Positions 12,001 through 22,370 of a stretch of DNA of 64,000 nucleotides are shown here, one piece after another. The notes under the pieces were generated by a model. That model was not told where the DNA came from. It saw only the letters and a list, made by a program, of their open reading frames with translations, and ran no database searches. This stretch comes from Cycas panzhihuaensis (taxonomy: Eukaryota > Cycadophyta): positions 156,495,741 through 156,559,740 of the forward strand of contig CM041465.1 in the NCBI GenBank assembly GCA_023213395.1, in the 5' to 3' direction. The translations under genes were made by a program, and so were the position numbers. The stretch's first letter is position 1. Each line of letters opens with the position of its first letter.

Positions 12001-13148
12001 AGAAAGTGAAGGGGGTTTTAGATAATCAGTACATTCCGAGGTGGTCTTTTCCTGACACTCTAGTCTGGCCCCTCTCATCAAAGGGATCATACACGGTCAA
12101 AGATGGGTAAAAACTGTTGATGATCAAGGATGGATGGGCTAGGAACGACCTGCTGGCTGGGGTTTGGAAGTTGGGGCTCCTTCCAAAGATAGCGGCTTTT
12201 TGGTGGTTATGCCTACAAAACAAAATCCTTACAATGGATAATCTCATGAAGCGGGGCATCCAGTTGGTGAATAGGTGTGTTCTATGCGAGGAGGAAGCCG
12301 AGTCCCTGGACCACCTTTGCATTCATTGCCCCTACTCTAATGGTATTTGGAATGAAATTTGGTCCAGGTTGGGCTTAGTATGGGTTTCATCTAAAACACT
12401 AAAAGACCAGTGGATTTCTTGGGATTCTCCCTTCAAGAGTAAAACGCTCGCTAGCATTTGGAAGATGATCCTCCCGGTTGGAACTTGGAATATCTGGAAA
12501 GAACATAACAGGAGAATTTTTGAAGGAAAAGAGATAGACAGGGCGAGTTTGGTAGCTGAGATCAGGAAGGGTATTTCAGAAATGCTGGTTCCCCCAAAGG
12601 AGGACAGGATCCCCAAGGGGGAAGAAGGTATCTTGGAGGATTGGGGAATAGGCCTTCCGAAGCAAGGTAGAGAGGGGTGGAGAGCAATCAAATGGAACCC
12701 TCCAGATATCAACTGGGAGAAAATTAACTTTGATGGAGCGGCCAAAGGTAATCCCGGAGAGGCGGGAGGGGGAGGCCTCTGCAAGGATTATATAGGGAAT
12801 CTGAATTGGGCCTTCGCGGAATACTTAGGTACTCAAACAAACCAAAAAGTAGAGGTGCAGGCCATGCAGAAGGCGATAGCTCTGATGGATGAGGAGGGTG
12901 CTCAGAAGGTGTTCGTTGAAGGCGATTCTATGTATGTCATAAGATGTTTAAGGGGGGAAGCGGATCCTGGATGGAACAACATATATATTATCAGAGATGC
13001 CAAAGAGGTGCTGAGCTCCAAAATTGGTGTACAGATTCAACACATCTACAGGGAAGGGAATTCAGCAGCAGACTGGCTGGCAAATTGGACAGTGATAAAT
13101 AAAAGAACTATGGTCTGGAAGGAGGACTTCCCGGAGGAACTGTTGTGA
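9005..13148 (+). pseudogene. LINE ORF2: endonuclease, reverse transcriptase, zinc-binding, RNase H
   Basis: The ATG at 9005 opens MKVLSWNIRGLN, the start of an apurinic-type endonuclease; VAGDFNTPL (about 9413) and SSDHSPLVLE (about 9675) carry further catalytic residues. Reverse transcriptase spans about 10300-11450 with KAPGPDGFPPGFF, FRPISLCNVKYKI, GLRQGDPLSPFLF, and the active-site loop FVDD at 11064-11075. A zinc-binding segment follows (12187-12330, CVLCEEEAESLDHLCIHC), then RNase H. Damage: in-frame TAG at 9107 (a Gln codon in relatives), 9407, 10046 and 10052, TAA at 12108, and single-base losses near 10118 and 10781, with other frame changes near 10490 and 10860. It would nick target DNA and prime reverse transcription if intact. 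Confidence 0.92.
12690..13120 (+). pseudogene. C-terminal RNase H domain of LINE ORF2
   Basis: The open segment 12117-13148 ends in an RNase H fold of the plant RVT_3 type. Acidic residues are in place: D in NFDGAAKGNPG, E in KVEVQAMQKAI, D in VEGDS, and D in NSAADWLANW. This domain is an addition found in a subset of plant L1 elements and cleaves RNA in RNA-DNA hybrids. It is the best-preserved part of ORF2 and looks intact within itself. Confidence 0.88.
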
Positions 13149-13333
13149 CTGGTAAGGATTGATGCACATAGTGGGGAGGCTGACAGGGGAGGCTGAGAGG
13201 AATTTTTAACTTGGGCTAGACCATGGGCTTGTCATGGTCATCTTTCATGAGCCGCTGGGCTTTGATGTACAAGGTTTGGGGACCTAGTTAAAACCCCTTC
13301 AATATTATTTTACCTTATCAAAAACAAAAAAAA
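13149..13333 (+). other. LINE 3' UTR and A-rich tail
   Basis: About 160 bp of 3' UTR, then an A-rich end (13319-13333, A runs broken by TC and C), then the duplicated target. The short impure tail fits an old insertion. Confidence 0.8.
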
Positions 13334-13346
13334 TATGTCAAGAATC
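13334..13346. repeat. Right target-site duplication of the LINE
   Basis: TATGTCAAGAATC, identical to 6086-6098. Confidence 0.93.
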
Positions 13347-14112
13347 TTCTTAAAAGATTCAATATGGAAGATTGTAATTCCTGGGCCACACCTATGGAAA
13401 CAAGATGTGTTTTGACAGTTGATGAAGATAGTCAATAGGTAAGTGAGACGCTCTTTAGACAACTAGTTGGAAGTCTCATGTACCTAATAACAACCAGACC
13501 GAACATATCATTTTCTATAGGAATTGTTTCTAAATTTATGCATATTCCCAATATTGCTCATTGGAATGTTGCTAAAAGAATCCTAAGATATATCAAAGGT
13601 ACATTGACCTTGGATTGAAGTATACTAAAGGAGACAAATTAGGATTAATTAGATACAGTGACTCAAGTTGGGCAAGTGAATGATAGGAAAGAAAGTCTAC
13701 ATTAGGATATTGTTTTAATCTAGGGTTAGTTGTAACGTCTTATAGCAAAAGATGACCAATAGTGGCATTGTCATCAACTGAAGCAAAATACAAAGTTACA
13801 ATTGGTGCAACCTGTGAAGCAGTGTGGTTAAGACAACTTCTTAAAGATTTAAATTAGAACTATCTTAAAGCAACCACAATTTTTTGTGATAATCAGAATG
13901 TTATCAAACTTATAAAAAATCATATTTTTCATGCAAGAACAAAACACATAGAAGTACATCATCATTTTATCAGAGAAAAAGTTCAAATAAAGAAATAGAT
14001 CTACAATATTGTAGCAATGAATAACAGGTTGTAGACATCTTCACAAAGCCCTCATCAAAAGACAAGTTTCAACATCTCAGAAATCTATTGAGAATGAAAA
14101 ACAAAGGATAAA
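13347..14112 (+). pseudogene. Copia-2 pol, second part: RNase H
   Basis: Continues the copia RNase H reading cut at 6098, starting LLKRFNMEDC. It goes through a TRPNISF-type segment, VALSSTEAKYK (catalytic Glu region) near 13767-13800, and KHIEVHHHFIREK near 13945, the usual end of the copia polyprotein. Stops occur at several points (for example near 13436 and 13616). RNase H removes the RNA template during reverse transcription; here it is a relic. Confidence 0.85.
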
Positions 14113-14126
14113 ACATTAAGGGAGGG
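14113..14126 (+). other. Copia-2 polypurine tract
   Basis: ACATTAAGGGAGGG directly before the TG of the 3' LTR; primes plus-strand synthesis in this class. Confidence 0.85.
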
Positions 14127-14340
14127 TGTTAGAATATTAATGTTATATCCTATGTTTTACTTTGGGGGTCTGTTATGTGAAATTAAGGGTCATGTGTTAT
14201 GACCCCTCTTCTGCTTAAAAATGACACTTGACATACATGTATTGGGCCTTTCTTGTAAATTGATGTATTTATATAGGAGAGAAACTCTCATCCAACAATT
14301 TGTGAAGATCATTTTCCTTTCATATTCTACCTTTTTTTCA
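14127..14340 (+). repeat. Copia-2 3' LTR
   Basis: Starts TGTTAGAATATTAATG after the polypurine tract and ends TTTTTTTCA; 214 bp, close to the 223-224 bp LTRs of Copia-G, with which it shares phrases such as the CCCCTCTT block and GTATTTATATA. An earlier CA at 14296-14297 could be an alternative end. Confidence 0.75.
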
Positions 14341-14365
14341 AAAAAAAAAAGGGCCATGACAACGA

Positions 14366-14378
14366 GGCTCTAATACCA
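14366..14378 (-). other. Primer-binding site of element I
   Basis: Minus strand TGGTATTAGAGCC, two bases inside the LTR at 14381. Confidence 0.7.
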
Positions 14379-14380
14379 CT

Positions 14381-14969
14381 TGTGGAAATTCCAAGGGGAA
14401 TTCATACCTTAAACACATATAATATCCACACAGAAGGCTATTTTCTAGAGTTTTGCACAAATAAACAAGTACTAAAAACAAACATGGAAGTGAAAAGTAA
14501 AATATCCACAACTTTATGACATAAATAGACTGGATATTAAAATGAAATAACATCAATAATGAATGTGCAAAAGATACCGAACTTACTATAAGTAAAATTG
14601 AGTCACTAGTTTCCTCTTTAAGGTGAGGTGTCCTCCTAAAAACAACTTCATAAGGCTAAAAATATGGTAGATCTAGAACCCGAATTGATGCTAAAACTCT
14701 AGGCCAGAAGGTCCTATATATAGGTGACTAGGTCCCTATTAAGGAAGTTGGTCAGAATAGTGAATAAAGTTAGCAACATAAATTAATAAAGTTGACTAGA
14801 AAAATTAATATAAATTGGACATAATGATTACTAAAAGTCAGCCAGACTGTATAATGAATTCGGCTAGATGTCTAGGTTAGGAACACCACAACCAGGCTAC
14901 CATGGTTTAGTTAAAAACTGCCATCACGATGACAACCAGGATCTTCTTGTCCTTGATCATACAATCTCA
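14381..14969 (-). repeat. LTR of element I, flanked by both a PBS and a PPT
   Basis: Minus strand runs TGAGATTGTATG ... ATTTCCACA, 589 bp. Left of it is a primer-binding site; right of it, read on the minus strand, is the purine tract CTTTAAGGGGGG (14970-14981). An LTR with PPT upstream and PBS downstream is expected where two units share an LTR. The left unit is cut by Copia-2 about 40 bp away. No second copy of this LTR is visible in the window, so the boundaries rest on the PBS and PPT alone. Confidence 0.6.
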
Positions 14970-14981
14970 CCCCCCTTAAAG

Positions 14982-17614
14982 TCCTCAAATTCTTTTCTAC
15001 TCAAATGATTTAGCAACAAAATCATATTGACTGCTACTCAACCCACTGGGATCCCAAAACCACTCGATAATGTAGCTACCATATGTCCTCTTTACTCCTT
15101 GATGTTAGTTACACTTAGGTTATTTGCAACATATATAGCAACTTTACAACATTCACCATAGATACAACATACTCAATTATGACATAAGCAATTAATCATT
15201 AATCACATAGAATGCACAAGACTTTTCCTCATAACTTCTTCATTTCATTAATTAGCATTAAATATGATCATAGAACATTACATTGCTTTCAACGTCTGGC
15301 TCTCACCATTGAATCCAACAGGAGAATGATCAACTTATATGCTTTTACATGGCTAAAAACCCGAATGGGTACAACTTTACAATCATATCCTTTGACTCTT
15401 CATAGCATAAAGCCCTAATTAATAACAAGAAAGTGTTACTTCATACGTTTGTACTTCCATATAAGTGTCTTTTTTTGGAGTCTTAGTGCAGAACTATTCT
15501 GAGAAGCATTCACCAACCTAGAATCGTCCCACTATTTGTAGAATCATTTCAAAACATCCTAGCATCTGTTGAGAACCATTCCTTGAGAGAAATTTTCTTG
15601 ACCTACTACCATCCCTTGTATTCTAGAAGTTTCCCAAAACCATTTTGGAACTGTTCCTTGGCTGAATTTCAACTATTTTCACTATTTTCTTGTTGGATCA
15701 TCTTCATAAGCATCCCTGGAAACATCCTTGACTATTCCCAAGCATCTCAAAGCCAAAACCATTGCATACACTCTCCTCTTAGCTCTTGTGGCCTTCACCC
15801 ACAAAAAGAGATAATAATCTAGCTCTTGATCCTCCAACATATGCTTGTACAAGAGAAAGTTCTTAAGAAGCCTCCTTTGTGAGGCTTTATGGACAGAGAG
15901 TTAGTGGAACAATTTGTAACTAAAGCTAAGTTGTAATTCTAATACTATTATGGTGTCTTTAGATCCTCCTCTTTTTTTTTTGCCTGGATCTACTCTGCAG
16001 CAATCTATTTACAGGAAACTTCATCACCATCTACTCATTTTATTTTTTAGGATTTGTTTTAATCATTATTTTAATCGGTGAAAGTGACACTTTAGTGTTT
16101 TTAAACATATTTACATAAAAAGTACTACTTACAGTTGTATCTCCTCAACCGGAAATCGGATTTCCAAATCATAAGATTTGTTGGAATCTTAATTCAGAGC
16201 ACTACTGCTTGAAGATATCTTTTGCTTGATTTGACTAATTATCTTACAGGTTTGAGCAGGTCAAAGTTGACCTTGTTTATGCTACTTCTTTTATTAACTT
16301 TTGAAGGACACTTTTAACAGTTTCTTTAATATCTTGAGCTTCATAGTTCAAAATTGAGTACCGTCTAATTTTGGTGAAAGATTTTTTAGAGATCTACAGT
16401 TTTAAGTTGTTTTTATTTCATTTTGAGTCTATTTTGCAGGTGCTCTAAGCTATCAAAGTTGAGGTACATAACAACTTTCAATTTGTCATTATTGCATATT
16501 TCTATACATTATTTCTCAAGTTTATTAACTAAAACGTATATTAAGTAGGTCTCTAAACTATTTTTGATCATTTTACATTGTTCTATAAAGTTTTTATTAG
16601 CATTTCATAATATTTTTAGCCCCAGGCTCCTGTTAAGCCTCAAAAAGAGGATTGTATCTTTTGTATATTAAAATCTTGACTTGCAGGAATCCGTTTTCAA
16701 AACGGTCAGTTCCGTTGACTAGATATTTCATTGATCTTCAAATTGGTGTAATTTCACTTTATTTTGATATTGTTTAGTACAGCTTTGAAGCTGCTCAACT
16801 TGAGCATTCAAGATATTCCAACAGGCTTGTTCTCTAAACCTTTTTAAAGAAGTTCTTATTTTATTTCTTATTGATCACTTATACTACATGTTTGAGGCTT
16901 TCATTTGACTTTCATATAGTCTCTTTTAAGCTCATTTCTAGCAGAAATTGATCATATACATCTAAAGCAAGTGACAAGCCAAGTGGTTATGCAACTTAAA
17001 CGTGTATAATTCGTTTTTTTTGGAAGTTTCTTCTTCATGTTTCTAAAGTGAAAATATACTTATATCTTTCAGATTTTCATCATTATATATCTTCATCAAG
17101 ATAAAAAGATTTCTTGCATTAAAAAAAATCATTTTCTTGCTCAAGTTTGTTCTTATTCATTTGAAAAATTAAAAGCTTAAGAATTCTTTATTTTTCATCA
17201 TCAAAGTTACAATTCAGATCTGCATAGTTAAAAGGATCTTAGTTACATTCAAATTTGCTCACACATTTATTATATTTCAAAGCTTATCTGGAATTATACC
17301 ATATAAGGTTGTCAATTATTTTAAATACATACACTTATTGAAAGCATTTTTTTTCAAATATTGAAAAGATCATTTACTTATTACACTTATAAAAGTTGCA
17401 TCTAGTGGTAATACGATTTACTTTCAAGGGCATTGCATTTTTTTTAAAAGTGATTACTTGCATATTTCTTTCAAAGAGTATATTTGAAGTTATATATTTT
17501 AAGTTTATTGATTTATTGTGTTCTTTGATTCCTTCTAAAAGCACATAGTTTGTTGAGAAGTACAAAAAGTTCACTTGTAAACCATATTTTTTATGTACTA
17601 AAGTTTTCTATAAA
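14982..17614. other. AT-rich stretch without a recognised gene
   Basis: Probably 3' interior of element I on its left side, judging by the adjacent PPT, but I could not recognise pol motifs on the minus strand. The right part (16000-17614) is strongly T-rich on the plus strand. Open frames at 15212-15418 and 15583-15822 show no motif and are not called. Confidence 0.5.
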
Positions 17615-18427
17615 ATGGTAATCAATCTAAATAAAATACAATTCCCTATATTTGATGGTCATAATTTTTCACAATAGCATAAAACAATGCAAAATTATTT
17701 TATTACAAATGATCTTTGGAAATACTTACAAACTGAATATGATCTTACTATTAAAGAAGATATTAAAAAAGATAATGAAGCCTTAGCTATATTGTTTTGC
17801 ACTATAGATGATAATGTTTTTTTTAAAGTTTGTGGACTGACAACTTCCAAATCCATATGGGACACCCTAGGTTCTACTTATGGGGGAGAAACCCTCAATG
17901 TAAATGAATTTAACATTGATATTATTAAGCATGTGAGACATGTGCCAGAGCAGGTGGATTGTAATAGAAAGACTAAAGAGGAAAATTCAACTCAAATGCA
18001 TGATCATCTTGTTGCACAAGAAGCTGATCCTCCATTTGAGAAGGAGAAATCTTATGATATGATAGTTACTCACAACACAAAAATTTCAGAAGACAAAGTC
18101 AAAGTTCCAGGAGATAAAGTTAGAGTTGCAGCCATTCACCACCTTCATTCAATTCAAGCTACATTTACTTGGAGATTTTTTGAACCACTCAATGGTAAAG
18201 AGACACACTTTGCTAAAAGGATGAGGCGAGTTAATAATGATCAAGCTAAAAGACAAATACTTAAAGTTTTTTTCAAATTTAAGTTTCACAAATTTAAAGA
18301 GAAGACAAAGTTGTTCGTGATGACCATTAAGGAGGAGAATGTTAGGGTTAATGATCATCACCCCACTCCCACCTTTCAGACATGTGAGAGCACACATGTG
18401 AAGGTAAGTAAGGTAAGGTTAAGTTGA
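17615..18427 (+). pseudogene. Copia gag N-terminal fragment fused to unrecognised sequence
   Basis: The ATG at 17615 starts MVINLNKIQFPIFDGHNF, the typical opening of a copia gag (UBN2 type). An in-frame TAG follows at 17675, then LWKYLQTEYDL, ILFCTIDDNVFFKV and SIWDTLGSTYGG. After about residue 100 the gag similarity ends. The frame stays open for a further 145 codons with a charged, Lys-rich sequence I cannot place. A GTAAGT donor-like site at 18404 and a TTTAG acceptor-like site at 18479 lie near its end. It is either a truncated gag joined to unrelated DNA or a rearranged gene fragment. Confidence 0.55.
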
Positions 18428-18479
18428 TTTGAGTTCAATTGTTGAGTTATGTAATATTTTATTGTTGTTTGAACTTTAG

Positions 18480-19043
18480 GAGTTGAGGAGTTTCCCTTCT
18501 CCCCTAAACTATATATTTGGAGGGGTGTGCAACCCTGGTGTTTTTAGACACCGCCTATATTGGAAATTTGCTATGTACTCTCTCAAAGATGGATTGAATA
18601 CAAGGGCTTATGTGTTTATGCTACAATGTTTTTTATTATTTGATTATGCTTTGCTCTGTCTCCATCATTATATGATCTTTCATATTCATACTTTAAGTAT
18701 TACTTGTCATATATTCCATTGTCATATTTATTTCATACATTTATTACTAGTATCTTTATCATTATTCTATCGTATATGCCAGTCCACCTTCATTATCATT
18801 GTTGTCCCATCATTTATTATAAGTCTTGTATCACTTATCACTACTATTCAAGCATTAATTACTATTATACTAATTATTGCTATTGTAATACTATATTTAC
18901 TATAGTTATATCATTAATTATTGCTAGAAATTCACTATTTCCTATTGTTTGTTGTTGTACTATCATTATTTATCTCTTGAAGTTAATTGCCCCAAAACAT
19001 TAGGACAATGCGCAATCTTAGTTGGGGGTTACTAGACATATCA
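18480..19043. other. No gene seen
   Basis: T-rich sequence with imperfect ATTA/ATCATT repeats between about 18650 and 18960. Two overlapping open frames here are low-complexity and not convincing. Confidence 0.4.
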
Positions 19044-19410
19044 TGAACCATTTTGAGTAGTCGAAAAGATGAATGAGGTTTCATACAGACTACAACTTCC
19101 TACGCATATAAAAATGTATCTTGTGTTTCATGTAAGCTTCTTAGAGAAGGCATTGCTAAGATTTGATAATAAAATGCCTATGTATGTTGATGTTCAAGTT
19201 TGACAAGTGGGGAATGATCCAATAAGGATACTAGACATGAGATCAAGGAAATTAAGAAGCAAGGAAATATGTGAGTATTTGGTTCGATGATCTAACAGGC
19301 CAATTGAGGAGGCCGCTTTGAAGTTAGTTTCTTTTGTGAAAGAAGTAGTTCACGTTAAGGACAATGATGTCCTAGAGGAGGAGAGAGATTTTATAGATAG
19401 AATTTAGCCT
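19044..19410 (+). pseudogene. Ty3/gypsy integrase C-terminal fragment
   Basis: Reads VSYRLQLPTHIKMYLVFHVS followed by FLEKAL, the post-core beta-barrel segment that precedes the chromodomain in gypsy integrases. It continues with ILDMRSRKLRSKEICEYLVR and later FVKEVV, which has the spacing of a degenerate chromodomain, with stops. No upstream integrase core is present. It is an isolated relic. Confidence 0.7.
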
Positions 19411-19864
19411 GAAAAATGGCCAAAGAAAGGCTTAATAAGTCAAAAAAACCTCATTAGTTGAGTGCATGGTGGGATGGATGTAGATTGAGGCAAACCTCCT
19501 CCCCTAACTCCATTATTAAGATCTCAAAAAGAAGACTCTTGAGAAAGCTCTTAGCATACAAGCATCTATCAGGAAAAGAAGGAGTTTCATTACTATCTGA
19601 CATCATAAGTACTTGCCATGAAAGCAAAGGAGGGGGAGCGTAAAACTTGATTGAAGCTACAAGCTTAGAGATTAAATCAACCACATGTTTTTGCCACTAA
19701 CCTTGGTGAGGTGGTCATGAATGAGGAACTGCAATGATTGTAGAAAACTATGGATAGGGATTTTGCCTCAATGCCAAGGTGCACTAGTTCTCTCTAGGGT
19801 TTCTAGGGTTAGTTCATGAGAGAGAGAAGGAGCATACTAGCAAAATTGAGTATACGAAACTAAA

Positions 19865-19945
19865 GAATTTGATTTTGTGATTTTGTATGAAAAGGGAAAA
19901 TACAATATTGTGGAAGATGCATTATCTAGAATGCATTTGCTCAAT
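19865..19945 (+). pseudogene. Gypsy RNase H tail fragment
   Basis: Short reading EFDFVILYEKGKYNIVEDAL then SRM, which is the end of gypsy RNase H (Y-x-G-x-x-N-x-x-A-D-x-L-S-R). Asp is replaced by Glu-Asp context and no neighbouring pol remains. It lies downstream of an integrase tail, the reverse of normal order, so the region is rearranged. Confidence 0.55.
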
Positions 19946-20605
19946 TACCATTGTACCCCTAGATCGAATGACTAAATTTCAAGTGAGCAAAAGGCATCAA
20001 CATCCCATTCTCATTAAAAGATTACATTACAAAGAGCAAGTGTGCATGGAGAATCCCAACAAAGGAATGAGATGTAATACTACAAGGCCAAAATCTAACT
20101 CGTACCTAAATCATATTTGGAAAAAAAAAAAAAACAAATAATGCAATCAATCACTACAATGGGCCATGTAGAGTCCTTTGAGACACATCTAAAAATTTAA
20201 CCATCCTTTATTGGAAGAGATTGAAATTTTGTTGATCCTTTGGAATGTACCTTGAAAGCAGGAGTGGTTTGACCGAATTTGTGAGATGTCCAAGACATTA
20301 TTCTATGGATACAACCAAGGGATTTATAGATCCTCCACTCAAGTAGGAGCAATTTCCTTTATTTTTGTACAATTATGAGATTACTTACATAGTGTATTTT
20401 TACAACACAGAGAGATTATACAAAGTTCTTGTTGTTACAACATCTCTAGAAATGTACAACAAGAATCATTCATGTCAAAAAGAGATGGAACTTTTAGCAA
20501 TCATACATTTGAATTAAGAAAACAATAACAAATGAATAGAACAATAACTGAGATAATTAAGTCACATGGGAGAAACAATCATATAAATTTTGTGTTGCTT
20601 GATAT
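19946..20605. other. No gene seen
   Basis: Mixed AT-rich sequence, with an A run at 20120-20133. Nothing recognised on either strand. Confidence 0.4.
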
Positions 20606-21231
20606 TGTTAAAATTTTGGGTTTGACATCATTATAACAACAATATCAAACACCTCACAAAATACAAGCACATCAATATAGAATCATTAACATCAAGTCTA
20701 ATATACCACATGATCATCAACAAGGCATTCAATTTTCAATAATGAACAATAAAATATGCATCAAATAATCAATATTGAGACACAAGATTATAGTGGTAAA
20801 ACCTCAAGATGAGGAAACGACCACTTTGAAAATATGATATCTCATTAATAAAAGATGATGTACAATAAAGCACATGATGAGACCACACTAGTTTCCATTA
20901 TGGAAAAACTAAGTGTCTACATGACTATCCATGAATAAGCTTTGCCCTTTTATAGAAATAGTTTACATCATGAAGGACCAATGATGTTACATCGAACATC
21001 CACCAATAATATTATGTGTAAGGACACATAAGTCTTCCAATGACTTTACAATGTTTTAGATGACAATTTATATAACATTTCATGATACTCACATATTCAC
21101 AAACTTGAGAGAGTACATCTAATGACTCCACAACAATATGACCACTAAACAACATTGCATGACTAAAATATGAGTTATGAATACATATAACCATCATGGA
21201 CTGATCATAGATAAAACATTATTCTCTAACA
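20606..21231 (-). repeat. Element J 3' LTR
   Basis: Plus strand TGTTAAAATTTTGGG ... TTCTCTAACA. Aligns over its length with 24277-24879 with many substitutions and a few indels. Confidence 0.85.
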
Positions 21232-22323
21232 TTCCCCTTTAATATTTAATCTTGTTTTTCTTGTCATATTACCATACTTTGTCTTTATATCTAAACTATT
21301 TCACATGTGGTTCTTTTTGTACTTGTCCCTCTTCTCCAATTTTTGTAAAAACACCTATCTTCACTTTGCTTAGACTCACAACATTGGATTTATGACCTTA
21401 CAAAGTGATGAATCTATCTTGGGTGTCTATTTACAATTACCTACAACCCAATCACATTAACAAGGCATAAGTATCCCACAGTCAATTATAATTCCTATTG
21501 TCATCCATATAGGATATCCTAACCATAAACTCATTGCATGATTTCATTTGATGAAACTTCAAATACAAGGTCCAAATAAAGCACATAAACAACCATCATA
21601 AATGCAAAATGTATTTTTTCACTAATGTGACATTTTCTCATATTCATCTTATGTCTTCATATACTTGTTGCTAAAATGCCTTCAAATCATTGCTCATTCT
21701 CATGTGTCATGCAAGTGATCATCACTGCCTATTTTACTACCTCTGTTTCTGATTTATCTTTCATGTATTGCTTTAGTTCTTTAGAAAAAGTATATATGAT
21801 AGCTGAATTCCTTCATCTTCATTCTCTAGAGCTTTTCCTAGTTGGAATACTTCACCTTCCATATGTTGGAGTTGGTCAACATATTTTGCACACAAGATAG
21901 CACACACATAATACCCTTATAGTTTACATTTATCATCGAGTTGCATGAATAACCAATCATTATGCTGTCTAGTGTGATACATTCTCGATAGGAGGTTTAT
22001 CACTTGTAATATTCTTATTAAAACAATTTGTTTCTTTCAACCCTATGATCCAACAAATCACGATAGTTTTGGCTAACAAATTGAGGTAGATAATGCCATT
22101 AAGATCTTTGGTTTCTTCATACCAAAAAAACATTTGCAAAATCGTTATAAAACTTTTACAATTACCGCAATTCAACAATTTTACTAAGAGTTTTGCTATC
22201 TCCTAAGTATTTCATCATCAAGGTGGTTAACTTCAATTCGACTTTCTATTAGCTGAAAATTTTCATTAAAGGTTTTTTTTCTTCTTGGGGGTAAACATCA
22301 ATCATTCTAGCATGACAAAGGAT

Positions 22324-22370
<47 letters not shown>

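Larger units (their letters stand above)
6099..13333 (+). mobile_element. L1-type LINE with RNase H, full length but inactivated
   Basis: A 7.2-kb non-LTR retrotransposon: GC-richer 5' UTR, ORF1, ORF2, 3' UTR and short A-rich tail, bounded by perfect 13-bp duplications. Its base composition is clearly richer in G+C than the surrounding copia sequence. It appears full length because a long 5' UTR precedes ORF1, and it carries a secondary 628-bp insertion in ORF1. ORF2 carries stops and single-base frameshifts, so it can no longer move itself. Confidence 0.92.
2368..14340 (+). mobile_element. Copia-2: Ty1/copia retrotransposon split by a LINE
   Basis: Plus-strand copia copy in two blocks, 2368-6098 and 13347-14340, separated by the LINE and one copy of its target duplication. 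Order: leader, gag, protease, integrase, reverse transcriptase, RNase H, polypurine tract, 3' LTR. Proteins and LTR resemble Copia-G, so they are one family. The 5' LTR and first part of the leader are absent here and are expected left of the window, beyond Copia-1. Its right end borders a run of A residues next to another element's primer-binding site. Confidence 0.85.

Noticed and set aside
12332-12784. 150-codon minus-strand frame
   Set aside because: Antisense to the LINE ORF2 zinc-binding and RNase H region, whose motifs are clear on the plus strand.
18483-18905. 140-codon hydrophobic plus-strand frame, possible membrane protein
   Set aside because: Made of ATT/CAT/TAT low-complexity sequence; a second overlapping frame looks the same, so composition explains it.
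22328-22365. (TC)n tract as a CRISPR or promoter element
   Set aside because: A plain dinucleotide microsatellite with no spacers.
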